The notes beneath the pieces are model-generated. The model was not told the DNA's origin. It saw only the letters and a program-made list of their open reading frames with translations, and made no database searches. Below, one piece after another: positions 26,670-36,055 of a stretch of 64,000 nucleotides of DNA. Source of the stretch: HGM11368 sp051883395 (GTDB lineage: Bacteria > Bacillota > Clostridia > Christensenellales > UBA3700); NCBI GenBank assembly GCA_051883395.1, contig JBJETQ010000002.1, positions 39,249-103,248 on the forward strand, given 5' to 3'. How positions within the stretch are numbered: position 1 is the stretch's first letter; each line of letters begins with the position of its first letter. Position numbers and translations under genes: made by a program.

Positions 26670-27990
26670 AGCGATTTTTGAATTCGTTGTAAATTGCGTT
26701 GATAGCGTTTTCGTAATCGCCTGTTGCCACAGCTACGATAATGTTGAGTTCGCTGCTACCTTGGTCTATCATTCTGATATTGATATTTGCCTTGGCAAGC
26801 GCTCCGCACAGTCTTGCGGCAGTACCCGGATTGTACGACATACCGTGTCCGACCGTTGCAATAAGGCTGACTCCCGTCTTGATTTCGATATTGTCGGGAT
26901 TGACGGTCTTTTTTATTCTGTCGATAATGACGTCTTCCTTGCCTGCAAGCTCGCTGTCTGCTACGACGATTGACAGCGTGTCTATACCGCTTGGCATGTG
27001 TTCAAACGACACGTTGTAATATTCGAATACCGACAACACTCTCCTGGCAAAACCAAGTTCGGAGTTCATCATTGACTTTTCTATAAATACGATACTATAT
27101 CCCTTTTTGCCAGCTATACCCGTGATATTTGATTCTTTGATTTTTTCCGCAGGAACTTGCGAAACAATCATTGTACCCTTGGCCTCAGGCATGAACGTAT
27201 TGCGGATATTGATAGGTATATTGCTGATTCTCACAGGAAAAATCGACTCGGGATGCAATACGTTTGCGCCCATGTAAGACAACTCTCTGAGTTCTCTGTA
27301 AGAGAGCATTTCGATAGGAGCAGGGTTGTTGACAATTCTTGGGTCAGAAGTCAAAAAGCCGCTGACGTCAGTCCAGTTTTCATAGATGCTTGCGCCTACG
27401 GCACGTGCAATTACTGCACCGCTGACGTCGCTGCCGCCACGGCTGAACGTGTGAACGTTGCCGTTTTCGTCAGCACCGAAAAAGCCCGGAATAACTGCCC
27501 TTTCTACTTCTTTGAGAACCTGACTTACCTTTTGATTGGTAAGCTCCGCCTCAAATTCTCCCCTGTCGGAAAATACGAATATATCCTTGGCGTCAATAAA
27601 CGTATAGCCAAGTTTCTTGGCAAAGATGACTGCGCTGAGATATTCTCCACGAGATGCGCAAAATTCGGAACTACGAAATTTGAGCATTTCTTCTTCTGCC
27701 TTGTCAAGATATGACTCAATGTCAAAATCAAGACCGAGATCCTGCACGATTTCTCTGAATCTTATACGGATTTTGTCAAACGTAGCTTTGCACTCTCCGT
27801 TGATTTCTATATCGTGATAGCACGCATACAAAAGGTCGGTTACTTTGTGGTCCTGCGAATTTCTTTTGCCGGGAGCAGAAACCACAACATATCTGCGGCT
27901 GTCGTCAGATTCTACAATCTTTGCAGATTGGCTTATAGCTTTGGCATCAGCCATCGACGTACCGCCGAATTTTACTACTTTAATTTTCAT
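26668..27990 (-). CDS. lysC: Aspartokinase
   Basis: 440 residues from ATG 27990 (KVVKFGGTSMADA), chosen over an upstream GTG-type start at 28065 because GGAGAAG lies just before it and the upstream start falls in the promoter palindrome. Kinase signatures VVVSAPGKR, FSRGGSDVSGA and a C-terminal tandem ACT region (SIVFIEKSMM...; ATVGHGM). It phosphorylates L-aspartate for lysine, diaminopimelate, threonine and methionine. Single-gene unit with its own promoter and terminator. No lysine-riboswitch leader is present. Confidence 0.95.
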   Translation of the reverse strand: MKIKVVKFGGTSMADAKAISQSAKIVESDDSRRYVVVSAPGKRNSQDHKVTDLLYACYHDIEINGECKATFDKIRIRFREIVQDLGLDFDIESYLDKAEEEMLKFRSSEFCASRGEYLSAVIFAKKLGYTFIDAKDIFVFSDRGEFEAELTNQKVSQVLKEVERAVIPGFFGADENGNVHTFSRGGSDVSGAVIARAVGASIYENWTDVSGFLTSDPRIVNNPAPIEMLSYRELRELSYMGANVLHPESIFPVRISNIPINIRNTFMPEAKGTMIVSQVPAEKIKESNITGIAGKKGYSIVFIEKSMMNSELGFARRVLSVFEYYNVSFEHMPSGIDTLSIVVADSELAGKEDVIIDRIKKTVNPDNIEIKTGVSLIATVGHGMSYNPGTAARLCGALAKANINIRMIDQGSSELNIIVAVATGDYENAINAIYNEFKNR

Positions 27991-28043
27991 TTTCTTCTCC
28001 AAATTGTCAGATTGCGTTACAATCTTGCTATTTTCACTCACAT

Positions 28044-28072
28044 ATTGTACATTGTGTCGACACAATTGGCAA
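28044..28072 (-). promoter_or_regulatory. Aspartokinase promoter with a 16-bp perfect palindrome in the spacer
   Basis: TTGCCA (28072-28067) and TACAAT (28049-28044) with spacer 17. The spacer is almost entirely the palindrome ATTGTGTCGACACAAT (28051-28066). A dimeric repressor bound there would block polymerase. The regulator is unknown. Confidence 0.75.
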
Positions 28073-28146
28073 GCAAATTAAAACATATTAAATTCAAATA
28101 CTTTTATTTTGTGCCTGTTTTTGCGCCGACAAAAGCCTGCATAAGC

Positions 28147-28223
28147 AAAAAAACGGATATCGTCTATCCGCTCTTTGCCCGTTATATAATATGAATGCCG
28201 TCGAAAAATAGTTTACCGACGGC
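28147..28223 (-). terminator. Terminator of the ppa-comEC-holA-cdaA-DUF1015 transcript
   Basis: Two hairpins on the minus strand: GCCGTCG/CGACGGC (28197-28223) just after the DUF1015 stop, then CGGATA/TATCCG followed by T7 (28147-28170), the actual intrinsic terminator. Confidence 0.85.
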
Positions 28224-28233
28224 ATAGACTTGT

Positions 28234-29457
28234 TTATTTGATTTTTCTTGCTTCCATATAATAGCGTTTGTCTTCGGCGTGTCCCATAGAAAACGATTTG
28301 CGTGGCAATACTCCCCTTCTTGCAACGTATCCGAACAGACTCTGCTTGGATATGGTAGGCATAAAGATTGCTACGGCGTCGTTTTGACGTGCCACTTGCA
28401 GAGTGTATTCGTCGCCGTGAACGTAATCAATAGCAACGTCCCGATGCTCTACAAGATAATCGTCTATGGCTTGCTGTACGTCGGCTATTGCGTCGCTCGG
28501 AGACGAATTGACTTTTAGAACAAACTCCTGTCCCCTGTATACAGCCTTAATACTATTCTCTCCTTGCAATCTCTCCTGCAAATAGTTGATAAAATCTAAT
28601 CCGGCATTGAATACAACCCTGTGAATAGGACTGAATTCAAGCGACTTGTCGTGCAGATTGACAAGCTCGCAGAGCGCATATCTTGCAGGATGACGTGCCG
28701 CCTGTTCCGCTGTGAGCGACTTCTTTATTTCTCTCCAACATTCCTTTGCCGTTGCCAGCGAATGATTGCCGTCTCCTACGACAAACATAAGTCCGCTTTC
28801 GACCCCATATCTGAGTTTAGCCTGCTGTTTGTCGGCAAACTTTTCCAATTTTTCCATTATGGCTTTGCTGTCGTTGACACGATAGCCACACAACCTGCCG
28901 CCGCCCATATTTAGCTCGAAGTCGTATAGCTTTTGCAATTTTTCCCTGTTGGCATACAAACCGCCTATAATCTCGTCATTCTCGTCGTCCATAAGCAACA
29001 TGATGTGCGGAACTTCGATACTTGCGCCCCTTCTTACTTCTATGCGTGCCGGCAATCTTTCTACCACAGTCTTTTCGGTAGCCTTGATGAGCGCTTCGTT
29101 GTGTGGAGTGTAGTCGTAATCTTCCAGGTCGACTGCTATCATCAGACCTAAACGACGTCTGCCGTCGGCAATTTGTCTCTCGACAAGAATAAAGTCTTCG
29201 ACGGTCTCAAACACGTCGTTATCAACGTATTTGCTCATTGTGGCGTTGATTGCCGCCGTGCGCTCCTTTTTGTCCTGTCTGTCAAGATATACTTCGGGAT
29301 AAATGAGTCGCAAGGTGCTGCATGCGTCGCCTACGTACTCGTCAAGACGTTGCCAATATTCAGGCTGGGACGTAAACTGGTCGCAGGCAATAACCGCCCA
29401 TTTGGAATAGTCAACGCCGCAACGTGGCAAAAGAATCTCAGGTATAACGACTGTCAT
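28234..29457 (-). CDS. DUF1015 family protein
   Basis: 407 residues matching the DUF1015 family, with the typical start VIPEILLPRCGVDYSKWAVIACDQFTSQPEYW, the GDGNHSLATAKECW core near residue 225 and a C-terminal FGYVARRGVLPRKSFSMGHAEDKRYYMEARKI. The function of the family is not established. No signal peptide. Overlaps the end of cdaA by four bases (ATGA-type), so it is translationally coupled to the c-di-AMP synthase gene. That coupling is worth noting, because cdaA is usually followed by cdaR and glmM. Confidence 0.85.
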   Translation of the reverse strand: MTVVIPEILLPRCGVDYSKWAVIACDQFTSQPEYWQRLDEYVGDACSTLRLIYPEVYLDRQDKKERTAAINATMSKYVDNDVFETVEDFILVERQIADGRRRLGLMIAVDLEDYDYTPHNEALIKATEKTVVERLPARIEVRRGASIEVPHIMLLMDDENDEIIGGLYANREKLQKLYDFELNMGGGRLCGYRVNDSKAIMEKLEKFADKQQAKLRYGVESGLMFVVGDGNHSLATAKECWREIKKSLTAEQAARHPARYALCELVNLHDKSLEFSPIHRVVFNAGLDFINYLQERLQGENSIKAVYRGQEFVLKVNSSPSDAIADVQQAIDDYLVEHRDVAIDYVHGDEYTLQVARQNDAVAIFMPTISKQSLFGYVARRGVLPRKSFSMGHAEDKRYYMEARKIK

Positions 29458-30284
29458 AAGAACTTCCTCTCTCTCTTTTTCTCTCTGGTAGGGTGCGACA
29501 AAATTCCGTATGCCATTTTGATTTCTTCAAGCAATTTTTCCGGAGTCATATATCTCTTGATTTGTCCTGCCTTGACGGTGCTTATGATGCCCGTCTCTTC
29601 GCTGACTACGATAGAGAATACGTCGGTTTCTTCCGTAACGCCGATAGCCGCCCTGTGTCTGGTACCCAAATCTTTGGCAATATCCACTTCCTGCGACAGC
29701 GGCAAAAAGCAAGCCGCCGACAATATCTTGTCGCCTTTGATAATTACCGCCCCGTCATGAAGCGGACCTTTGGTGCTGAATATGCTCTCTATAAGTCCTG
29801 CCGAAACGTTGGCTCCCAGCGCTGTTCCGGTATCGAGCAAATGAGAAGGTATCGTGTTTTTGACAATTATTATCAACGCACCGATGTCGTTTTTTGCCAT
29901 GTTCTGACAAGCCTTGACTATCTCGCCTGCCGACTGAATCAAACTTTCTTCGCTGAGATTGTAATCGAGTTTGTTGTCCATCTTGCCGTGAGCCAGCCTG
30001 CTGATGATGACTTTGAAATCAGACTGATATACGACGACAAAAGTAACGATAAGAAATATCGTCCAGTAGTCGAGAATCTTTTGAGTCATGTGCAGAAATC
30101 CGTTGCCCACCAGATATGCCGCAATATCTACTCCGATATAAACCAGCATGTGGAACGCCCAGAAAATCGCCATTCTTAGACTGTTCCTTTTTTGAAAAAA
30201 TACGATAAAAAATACCGAAATCAACAAAAAGGCTATCAGGTCAAGCAGCGACCACCATTTAAAATTTTCAAAAAATTCCGTCAT
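29454..30284 (-). CDS. cdaA: Diadenylate cyclase (c-di-AMP synthase)
   Basis: 276 residues from ATG 30284 (GGAGGGTTT before it; an upstream TTG at 30326 is rejected). Three N-terminal membrane helices (residues ~12-90) then the DAC domain with the catalytic DGA (GPLHDGAVII, near 176) and RHRAAIG (near 208). It makes c-di-AMP from two ATP at the membrane; c-di-AMP controls K+ and osmotic balance. The usual partners cdaR (YbbR) and glmM are absent here; the flanks are an M28-like membrane protein and DUF1015. Confidence 0.94.
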   Translation of the reverse strand: MTEFFENFKWWSLLDLIAFLLISVFFIVFFQKRNSLRMAIFWAFHMLVYIGVDIAAYLVGNGFLHMTQKILDYWTIFLIVTFVVVYQSDFKVIISRLAHGKMDNKLDYNLSEESLIQSAGEIVKACQNMAKNDIGALIIIVKNTIPSHLLDTGTALGANVSAGLIESIFSTKGPLHDGAVIIKGDKILSAACFLPLSQEVDIAKDLGTRHRAAIGVTEETDVFSIVVSEETGIISTVKAGQIKRYMTPEKLLEEIKMAYGILSHPTREKKRERKFL

Positions 30285-30322
30285 AAACCCTCCATTATCT
30301 ATCGTTAGTTTGCTATTGAATA

Positions 30323-31687
30323 TCAAAATCCGTCGAATACGCCGTCAGATTTGTCGTTTTTGTCTGTGCCGTTGTTGCCACTATCGTCAGGAGTATCAAA
30401 ACCGAATACGTCGATAGGCTTTTGTGGCTCGGCTACCTTTTTCATGGCAAGATATTTGTCCTTGTCGTCGTTGACAAGCTTGCGCACTTTGAGCATTATC
30501 AACAATAGAGCAACCAGTATTATCATCTTAGGCGCTACCGTCAGTACGCTGTTGGTAACGCTTGACTGTGCAAGACGGGACGGCATCTGTTCCTTGGAAT
30601 TTTGCAAAGCCTGAACAAGCGTGTCGCCTTCCTGAGTCAACGCAAGATATACTACGTTGATTATGCTGTCAAAACTACTCTTTATCTTTTCTTCTCCCAC
30701 TCGCTCTACCATGTTGGCAAAGGTATCGGCAGGAGTTTGCAACAAACTTTCCTTGCCGTCCATCTCCACTCTGCCGGAGTTGCCCGTTTTGTCCCAGTTG
30801 AAACTGGTAATGGTCAACGTAGGCACTCCTTCGTTCATCAGATACATATTGTTGCTGAGCATTCCCACGTGAAAATAGTTGTACAGTCCGTTGTCAAAAA
30901 GACTTGCCTGACCGACTTTTTTATCTTTTGGCACCGACTTGAAATCGAGCGAATTGACCTTGGCAAGCTCGTCGAAAAAGCTGCCGTAGTCGGTCGATTT
31001 GTCTATGGTATAGAGATAGTTGTAATCTCCGCCGATGATATTGGATATGTCGATTGACAGCAATATATCCTTCTTGTATTGCTCGCTCATATCTTTTACC
31101 ATTTGTTCGGCTCCGTTGTAGTTGACAGTTGAACAACCCAAAAAGGCTATGGTAATATCGAAATCAAACTCGTGCTGGCTGAGCAATCTGCTGATGACCA
31201 GCAAAGCCGCAATGCTTGCTCCGCTCTCGTACGAGCCGTCCGCACCCGTGGATATGCCTGAGTAAGAATAGCGGTTGTCGTATTGAGCCGTCAGCAAAAT
31301 TCTTTCCTTACTCTCCGATTGGGCGGGCTTGTCAAATATTACGTTGTAACTGCTGCCCGAATACACTCTGTCAGAACCGTCAAGATAATAGTTGAAGCGC
31401 TGAATACCTGCAACCGAATTGCTCTCCACGTCCTTAGGCGTATACCCCCAGTCGCTAAGTTTTTGTGCAAGATATTTTGCAAATTCCAAGTCATTGCCTG
31501 TATCGGCAGACCTGTCTGCATATCCGGGAGTTGCAAACAGTTCCAGATATTGGTAGGCTTCTTCTCCCACGCTTACCGTCTGTCCCTGCGTCAGGTCAAA
31601 CGAAACGGCGCTGCAACCGACGGCGCAGAACGCCACGACGGCAACGATAAGCGATATAACTGTAATCATAAGTCTTGTTTTATTCAT
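30323..31687 (-). CDS. Membrane-anchored M28-like protein without metal ligands
   Basis: 454 residues from ATG 31687. N-terminal export signal with a possible lipobox (FCAVGC), an M28-peptidase-like ectodomain (residues ~40-370), a C-terminal membrane helix (APKMIILVALLLIMLKV) and an acidic/Asn-rich cytoplasmic tail. M28 landmarks align but the zinc ligands are lost. The HxD becomes QYDN, the DN of the bridging Asp becomes SYESG, and the catalytic EE of FxxEExGLxGS becomes CSTVNYNGA. Probably a non-catalytic binding or scaffold protein, if the family reading is right. Within the holA-to-cdaA gene set. Confidence 0.65.
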   Translation of the reverse strand: MNKTRLMITVISLIVAVVAFCAVGCSAVSFDLTQGQTVSVGEEAYQYLELFATPGYADRSADTGNDLEFAKYLAQKLSDWGYTPKDVESNSVAGIQRFNYYLDGSDRVYSGSSYNVIFDKPAQSESKERILLTAQYDNRYSYSGISTGADGSYESGASIAALLVISRLLSQHEFDFDITIAFLGCSTVNYNGAEQMVKDMSEQYKKDILLSIDISNIIGGDYNYLYTIDKSTDYGSFFDELAKVNSLDFKSVPKDKKVGQASLFDNGLYNYFHVGMLSNNMYLMNEGVPTLTITSFNWDKTGNSGRVEMDGKESLLQTPADTFANMVERVGEEKIKSSFDSIINVVYLALTQEGDTLVQALQNSKEQMPSRLAQSSVTNSVLTVAPKMIILVALLLIMLKVRKLVNDDKDKYLAMKKVAEPQKPIDVFGFDTPDDSGNNGTDKNDKSDGVFDGF

Positions 31688-31694
31688 ACGCCAC

Positions 31695-32237
31695 CTACAC
31701 AAATATAACGACGAGTATTATTGGAAAAAGCGTCGAACTGAATACGAAAGGCATCATATCCTTGCCGTGTTTTTTGTATAAAAGCCAATACATAACGCCA
31801 AAAACGCCAAGTTTGCAAATAAGACTTACAAGCGGACTTCCTACGCTACGAGCCAACGGATAATACGTCCATATTATCTCAGCCACTCCCAAAACAATGG
31901 CAATGATTATGGCGCATATCTCCACCAGCCTTACGTGCCAGTCGGAGTCGAATTGTCTGCCGAAAAAGTCAAGATTATGTCCCAACGAGCGCAATACGGA
32001 GCGTTCGAGAAACATATATATCGCATAGAAAATTGCCGCCGATAACAAAGGCATCACTACGGAAAACAACATCGTTGCGTACGATGAAGATACCAGACTG
32101 AGCAGTTGTTGTCCTTCTGACGTGTATGGCAAAATATTGCTGAAAGAACGTATGCTCCACCAGGAAGAAAACACAAGACTCAAAGCCAAAATAACTTTGA
32201 GCAAGGCATTGATCGTTTTGTTTTTGTCTACCGCCAT
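31695..32237 (-). CDS. Integral membrane protein, unknown
   Basis: 180 residues with about five membrane helices (around 12-30, 55-75, 105-125, 130-150, 160-180). No motif I recognise. Starts one base after the holA stop region and its stop lies eight bases before the M28-like gene start; clearly part of the same transcript. Possibly a partner of the M28-like protein. Confidence 0.7.
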   Translation of the reverse strand: MAVDKNKTINALLKVILALSLVFSSWWSIRSFSNILPYTSEGQQLLSLVSSSYATMLFSVVMPLLSAAIFYAIYMFLERSVLRSLGHNLDFFGRQFDSDWHVRLVEICAIIIAIVLGVAEIIWTYYPLARSVGSPLVSLICKLGVFGVMYWLLYKKHGKDMMPFVFSSTLFPIILVVIFV

Positions 32238-32238
32238 A

Positions 32239-33225
32239 TTAACTCCTTTTTGCTATCAGTCGGGTTATTGCAATCGAAAGAGCCGACTCCTCCACAATTT
32301 GTCCGCTTTTAAATTTATATTCCAGCCGAGCCAGCTCGTCGACTATTTTTTTGAGATAAGGAACGTATCCTTGTTTTGCCGACTTGTTTTTGGCTATGAT
32401 ACTCTTGTTGACCTGCAAAGCCTTGTTGCTCATATCCAACGTCCTGCATATTATTTCGTCGTCGGCATTGGTATTGGAAATAAGAAAACTTTTGCGGAAC
32501 GACGTCGTAATCACGTTGAGAAGCGCCGACGGTTTTTCGCCTTTTTTGAGAAGAAAGTCCCATATTTCCAATGCCTTCTGGCTATCTCCCCTTTGTACCG
32601 CATTGCTAAGCTCAAAAATTTTGGTTTCTACGTCGACGGGAGTAATACCTTCGACGTCTTCAACGGTGATTTTTCTCTCCTTCAAGCAGTACATGGTCAA
32701 TTTGTCTGTTTCGTTGATGATTTTGCCCAGATCGCTGTCGCAAAATTCAACCAACTTATATATAGCGCTCTTGTCGGCAGTATATCCTTTTTTTGTCAAT
32801 ATTTCTCCCACGTAGGCGCAGAGTTCAGATTTCTCCGCCTTGTTGCAATTGACAAAAATAGCGTAATCTTTGATGCAATCGAATGTCTTGCCGCAATCTT
32901 TGAAAACAAGTATACAATCTTCGTTAGGGTTTTCGGCATAGTCGGAAATATTTGCTCTTTCTCTGTCAGAGAGCGTCTTTTGATAGTCGCTGCAAACGAT
33001 AATCTTTTTGCCACCGAACAGACTTACCATGTTGGCGTTGGCTAAAATTTCTCCCAAGTCAAAGTCGCCGTCATAACTGAAAACGCCGTCTTCCCTGTCG
33101 GCAGGTTCAAGAGTGTTTTTGAGCGCATTGATGACGTAAGTTTTGAGCATAGAATCGTTGCCGTCCAGAAAATAAATCGTTCCTGCGCCGTATTTGAGTT
33201 TTTCATCTATTTCAAATGCTCTCAT
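32239..33225 (-). CDS. holA: DNA polymerase III delta subunit
   Basis: 328 residues. AAA+-like clamp-loader subunit: YFLDGNDSMLKTYVI at the N-terminus, KKIIVCSDYQKTL, CILVFKDCGKTFDC, and the C-terminal domain ending LARLEYKFKSGQIVEESALSIAI. It opens the sliding clamp. The ATG follows the comEC stop directly (TAGATG). The comEC-holA order is standard in Bacillota. Confidence 0.9.
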   Translation of the reverse strand: MRAFEIDEKLKYGAGTIYFLDGNDSMLKTYVINALKNTLEPADREDGVFSYDGDFDLGEILANANMVSLFGGKKIIVCSDYQKTLSDRERANISDYAENPNEDCILVFKDCGKTFDCIKDYAIFVNCNKAEKSELCAYVGEILTKKGYTADKSAIYKLVEFCDSDLGKIINETDKLTMYCLKERKITVEDVEGITPVDVETKIFELSNAVQRGDSQKALEIWDFLLKKGEKPSALLNVITTSFRKSFLISNTNADDEIICRTLDMSNKALQVNKSIIAKNKSAKQGYVPYLKKIVDELARLEYKFKSGQIVEESALSIAITRLIAKRS

Positions 33226-35349
33226 CTAACCAACAAAACCCCAAGTATAGTCTTTTATTATATTATCATTTTTTATGCGGAATGTAAATTGGGAAGACAC
33301 ATAATTTTTCATTCCTTTTACATATCCGTCTCCGCCTACGCAATATTGCCCGTCAGAAGCCACGTAATCGGACGGTGGATCGAGCAAAATTTGCGAGAAA
33401 CCATCATAAGTAGAAAGCGTAGTTGCCGTAATTCGTATTTGTCCTATACATATACTCGAAGTATATGGTTCTGAAACGTCAACGAACACGTCGCCGTAGT
33501 AACCGCAACCTGACAGATTGACGTCATCTATCGCAAAAAAGGTTCCGTCGCCAAACAGATGAAGATTGTCGCATTGCCAGTATTGCATACAATAAGTAAG
33601 ATAATTTGCATTCGAAGAAGTATAAGACGACGGCTGAGTAATTACGACGGCGTCAATGTTGTCCAGTCTTCTCAGACAATAATATTTGTCAACAAGTTCT
33701 CTGCCGTAACTGCTTAGCTGACCTTTGACGAGCAAAACGGCATAGCCGTCTTTGGTAGTAACCAGAGCATAAGCGTTGCTTCCGTCGTCAAAAGTATCTA
33801 TTGTAGCCCGATAGCCCTTGGAGTCGACGACGTTGATAATGCTATTGATAAAACAGACCGCCGCCATAACGCTTATCAGGACAATTTTTGGTTTTTGTTC
33901 GGCAAGGCAATAGTCGGAGATGAAAAACAAAAACGCAAAGTACGGCGCAAAGACGTACCACGCCGACGAAAAGTCCAATATCAACGCCTGACACGCCGCA
34001 CTCAACTTGACAAAAGAGATTATGCCGTTGAAAGCCAAGGCAACAAAGGACGCCAGCAATTTGAATGGTGCAAAAAATCCTGCCATAACCGTAAGAAGAA
34101 GCATGACGGGAAACAATACGGAAATAATCGGAAGAACTACCAGATTTGCCACGATGCAGATAAGCGATATTTGTCCGAAATACATCATGGTAATCGGTAA
34201 TAGTCCGACGTTGACGGCAATAGTCAGAGCTAGCAGCGAACCTATGGTTTTGTTGATTTTGCACAGAAGTCTGCTCAATGGCGCATATAGAGTCATGATA
34301 CCAACTACCGCTCCGAAACTCATAAGAAAACCCAAATCGAACAGCCACAGCGGTCTTATGATAAGTAAAATCAATGCGCCGAGACTGACGGTGGACATAA
34401 AATCGTTGCGCCAGCCAAAAGATGTTGCCACAAGCCCGATAGCTATCATCAAGGTAGCTCTCAATGTGGACGGAGACCAGCCTGTAAGATAACAAAAAAA
34501 TATCAAAAAACCGATACATATCGAAGATTTGAAAATTTTATGAATAGGAATTTTGGAGACAATCAACATTATTGCCGCAGCTATTATTCCTACGTGTAAA
34601 CCCGACACCGCAAACAGGTGCGCTGTACCTGTGGCACGAAACGAATTGACTATGTCCGCATCGAGAGAATTGCTGTTGCCAAAGGTCATTGAAAATATAA
34701 ATTCCGCCGTGTCGCTATTGCAACAATTGTTGAGAGAAGATTTGAAAAACAGTTGTATCTTTTCGTAAAGTTTGAGATTGTTGGAAACGACGGATAAAGA
34801 ACCGTCGCAATAATATGCTTTGTAGCGGAAGTCGTCGTTGAAACGGGACATCGAGTAGCTGTCGGTTATCGCCGCCCGGTATGGATAAACGTCTGCCGTA
34901 AGTTCGACTCTGTCGCCTAAGTACAACTGTACGTCGGGCGGGAGTGTAAAGCGCAATAAGATTTTGCCTTGCTTTTCTGCCTCGCCGATGCTTACGTCTT
35001 CAAGTACAAGCTGGCAATAATCGTCAAGAATTATTTTGCCGTCGGCGTCAAAATTGTTGTCTGTGCTTATCCTACCGCTTACTGCCAGTCCCTGACCTTC
35101 TATCGGCTGGCTCGTAGGATTGATGCAAAAGTACGTAATCGTCATTGAAAGACATATAGCCACGCACGACAGCGCCAGCAAGGTTCGCCGCTTGATTTTG
35201 GAATAAAAAATTGCCAGACACAACAGCATGAGAGCAATGACGGCGACAACCGCCACGGCAACCTTGCCGCCAAATCCGGCAATAAGTATCCCGGCAACGA
35301 ATGCCAACGTTATCGTTGGCAAAGGTCGTATGTTGAAAAGTTTTTTCAT
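33226..35349 (-). CDS. comEC: ComEC/Rec2-type channel with degenerate metallo-beta-lactamase domain
   Basis: 707 residues. N-terminal helices plus OB-like DUF4131 region (residues ~1-190), then the competence membrane domain with HLFAVSGLHVGI and GWSPSTLRATLMIAIG, about ten helices. The C-terminal ~190 residues occupy the place of the metallo-beta-lactamase domain, but the HxHxDH ligand set expected after the DAVVIT strand reads ITQPSSYTSSN, and no other His cluster is seen. ComEC moves single-stranded DNA into the cytoplasm during transformation; the MBL domain is thought to degrade the other strand. Here that domain appears dead. Follows ppa by 21 bases. Confidence 0.9.
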   Translation of the reverse strand: MKKLFNIRPLPTITLAFVAGILIAGFGGKVAVAVVAVIALMLLCLAIFYSKIKRRTLLALSCVAICLSMTITYFCINPTSQPIEGQGLAVSGRISTDNNFDADGKIILDDYCQLVLEDVSIGEAEKQGKILLRFTLPPDVQLYLGDRVELTADVYPYRAAITDSYSMSRFNDDFRYKAYYCDGSLSVVSNNLKLYEKIQLFFKSSLNNCCNSDTAEFIFSMTFGNSNSLDADIVNSFRATGTAHLFAVSGLHVGIIAAAIMLIVSKIPIHKIFKSSICIGFLIFFCYLTGWSPSTLRATLMIAIGLVATSFGWRNDFMSTVSLGALILLIIRPLWLFDLGFLMSFGAVVGIMTLYAPLSRLLCKINKTIGSLLALTIAVNVGLLPITMMYFGQISLICIVANLVVLPIISVLFPVMLLLTVMAGFFAPFKLLASFVALAFNGIISFVKLSAACQALILDFSSAWYVFAPYFAFLFFISDYCLAEQKPKIVLISVMAAVCFINSIINVVDSKGYRATIDTFDDGSNAYALVTTKDGYAVLLVKGQLSSYGRELVDKYYCLRRLDNIDAVVITQPSSYTSSNANYLTYCMQYWQCDNLHLFGDGTFFAIDDVNLSGCGYYGDVFVDVSEPYTSSICIGQIRITATTLSTYDGFSQILLDPPSDYVASDGQYCVGGDGYVKGMKNYVSSQFTFRIKNDNIIKDYTWGFVG

Positions 35350-35370
35350 TGGTAACAGCCGATGAGTAAC

Positions 35371-35901
35371 TTATTTGCAAAATCTTTTGTTGTATTCTTC
35401 GATAGAATCGAGAATTACCTTTCTGGCGTCGTCCTTATGGTACATTTCCAGCACCGTCATCGTCTTGCCTTCAAGCTGCTTGTAAACGCCGAAAAAGTGT
35501 TTGATTTCGCTGATGATGTGTGGTGGAAGTTCAGATATATCCTTGTAACAATTCCACGTTGGTTCTTTGAACGGAACGGCGATTATTTTGATATCTTCCC
35601 TGCCGTCGTCTATCATCGAAATATGTCCTATCGGATAGCATCTGACCAACGACAAAGGTGCGATTTTTTCTGAACAAAGCACCAGTACGTCAAGCGGGTC
35701 GCCGTCATCGGCATAGGTGCGTGGTATAAAGCCATAGTTGGCAGGATAGTGAGTGGACGTGTATAACACTCTGTCCAAAATCAACATTCCCGTTTCCTTA
35801 TCTACTTCGTATTTGTTTTTGCCGCCCTTTTCTATCTCGATGCAACACAAAAAATCGTCGGGTTGAACTCTTTCTGCCCTTATGTCATGCCATACGTTCA
35901 T
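35371..35901 (-). CDS. ppa: Inorganic pyrophosphatase, family I
   Basis: 176 residues, soluble type I. GKNKYEVDKETGML, YPANYGFIPRTYADDGDPLDVLVL with the metal-binding Asp cluster, and KHFFGVYKQLEGK. Hydrolyses PPi to two Pi. First gene of the set running to DUF1015; strong ribosome site GGAGGTAGATT and a TATAAT at 35928-35923, with no clear -35. Confidence 0.95.
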   Translation of the reverse strand: MNVWHDIRAERVQPDDFLCCIEIEKGGKNKYEVDKETGMLILDRVLYTSTHYPANYGFIPRTYADDGDPLDVLVLCSEKIAPLSLVRCYPIGHISMIDDGREDIKIIAVPFKEPTWNCYKDISELPPHIISEIKHFFGVYKQLEGKTMTVLEMYHKDDARKVILDSIEEYNKRFCK

Positions 35902-36012
35902 AATCTACCTCCATACATCTCGATTATACAATATTTTACAAAATAAATCTATACCTTTGGCGACAAAAAACGCATAATAATAAAAATTAGTCAAAAAATT
36001 TGCTATAAATAA

Positions 36013-36041
36013 TTGATTTTGCCCTGTCGTTGTGATAATAT
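36013..36041 (+). promoter_or_regulatory. Promoter of the tRNA-Leu pair
   Basis: TTGATT (36013-36018) and TAATAT (36036-36041), spacer 17, ending 14 bases before the first tRNA. Confidence 0.7.
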
Positions 36042-36055
36042 TGTTATGCAAATAA

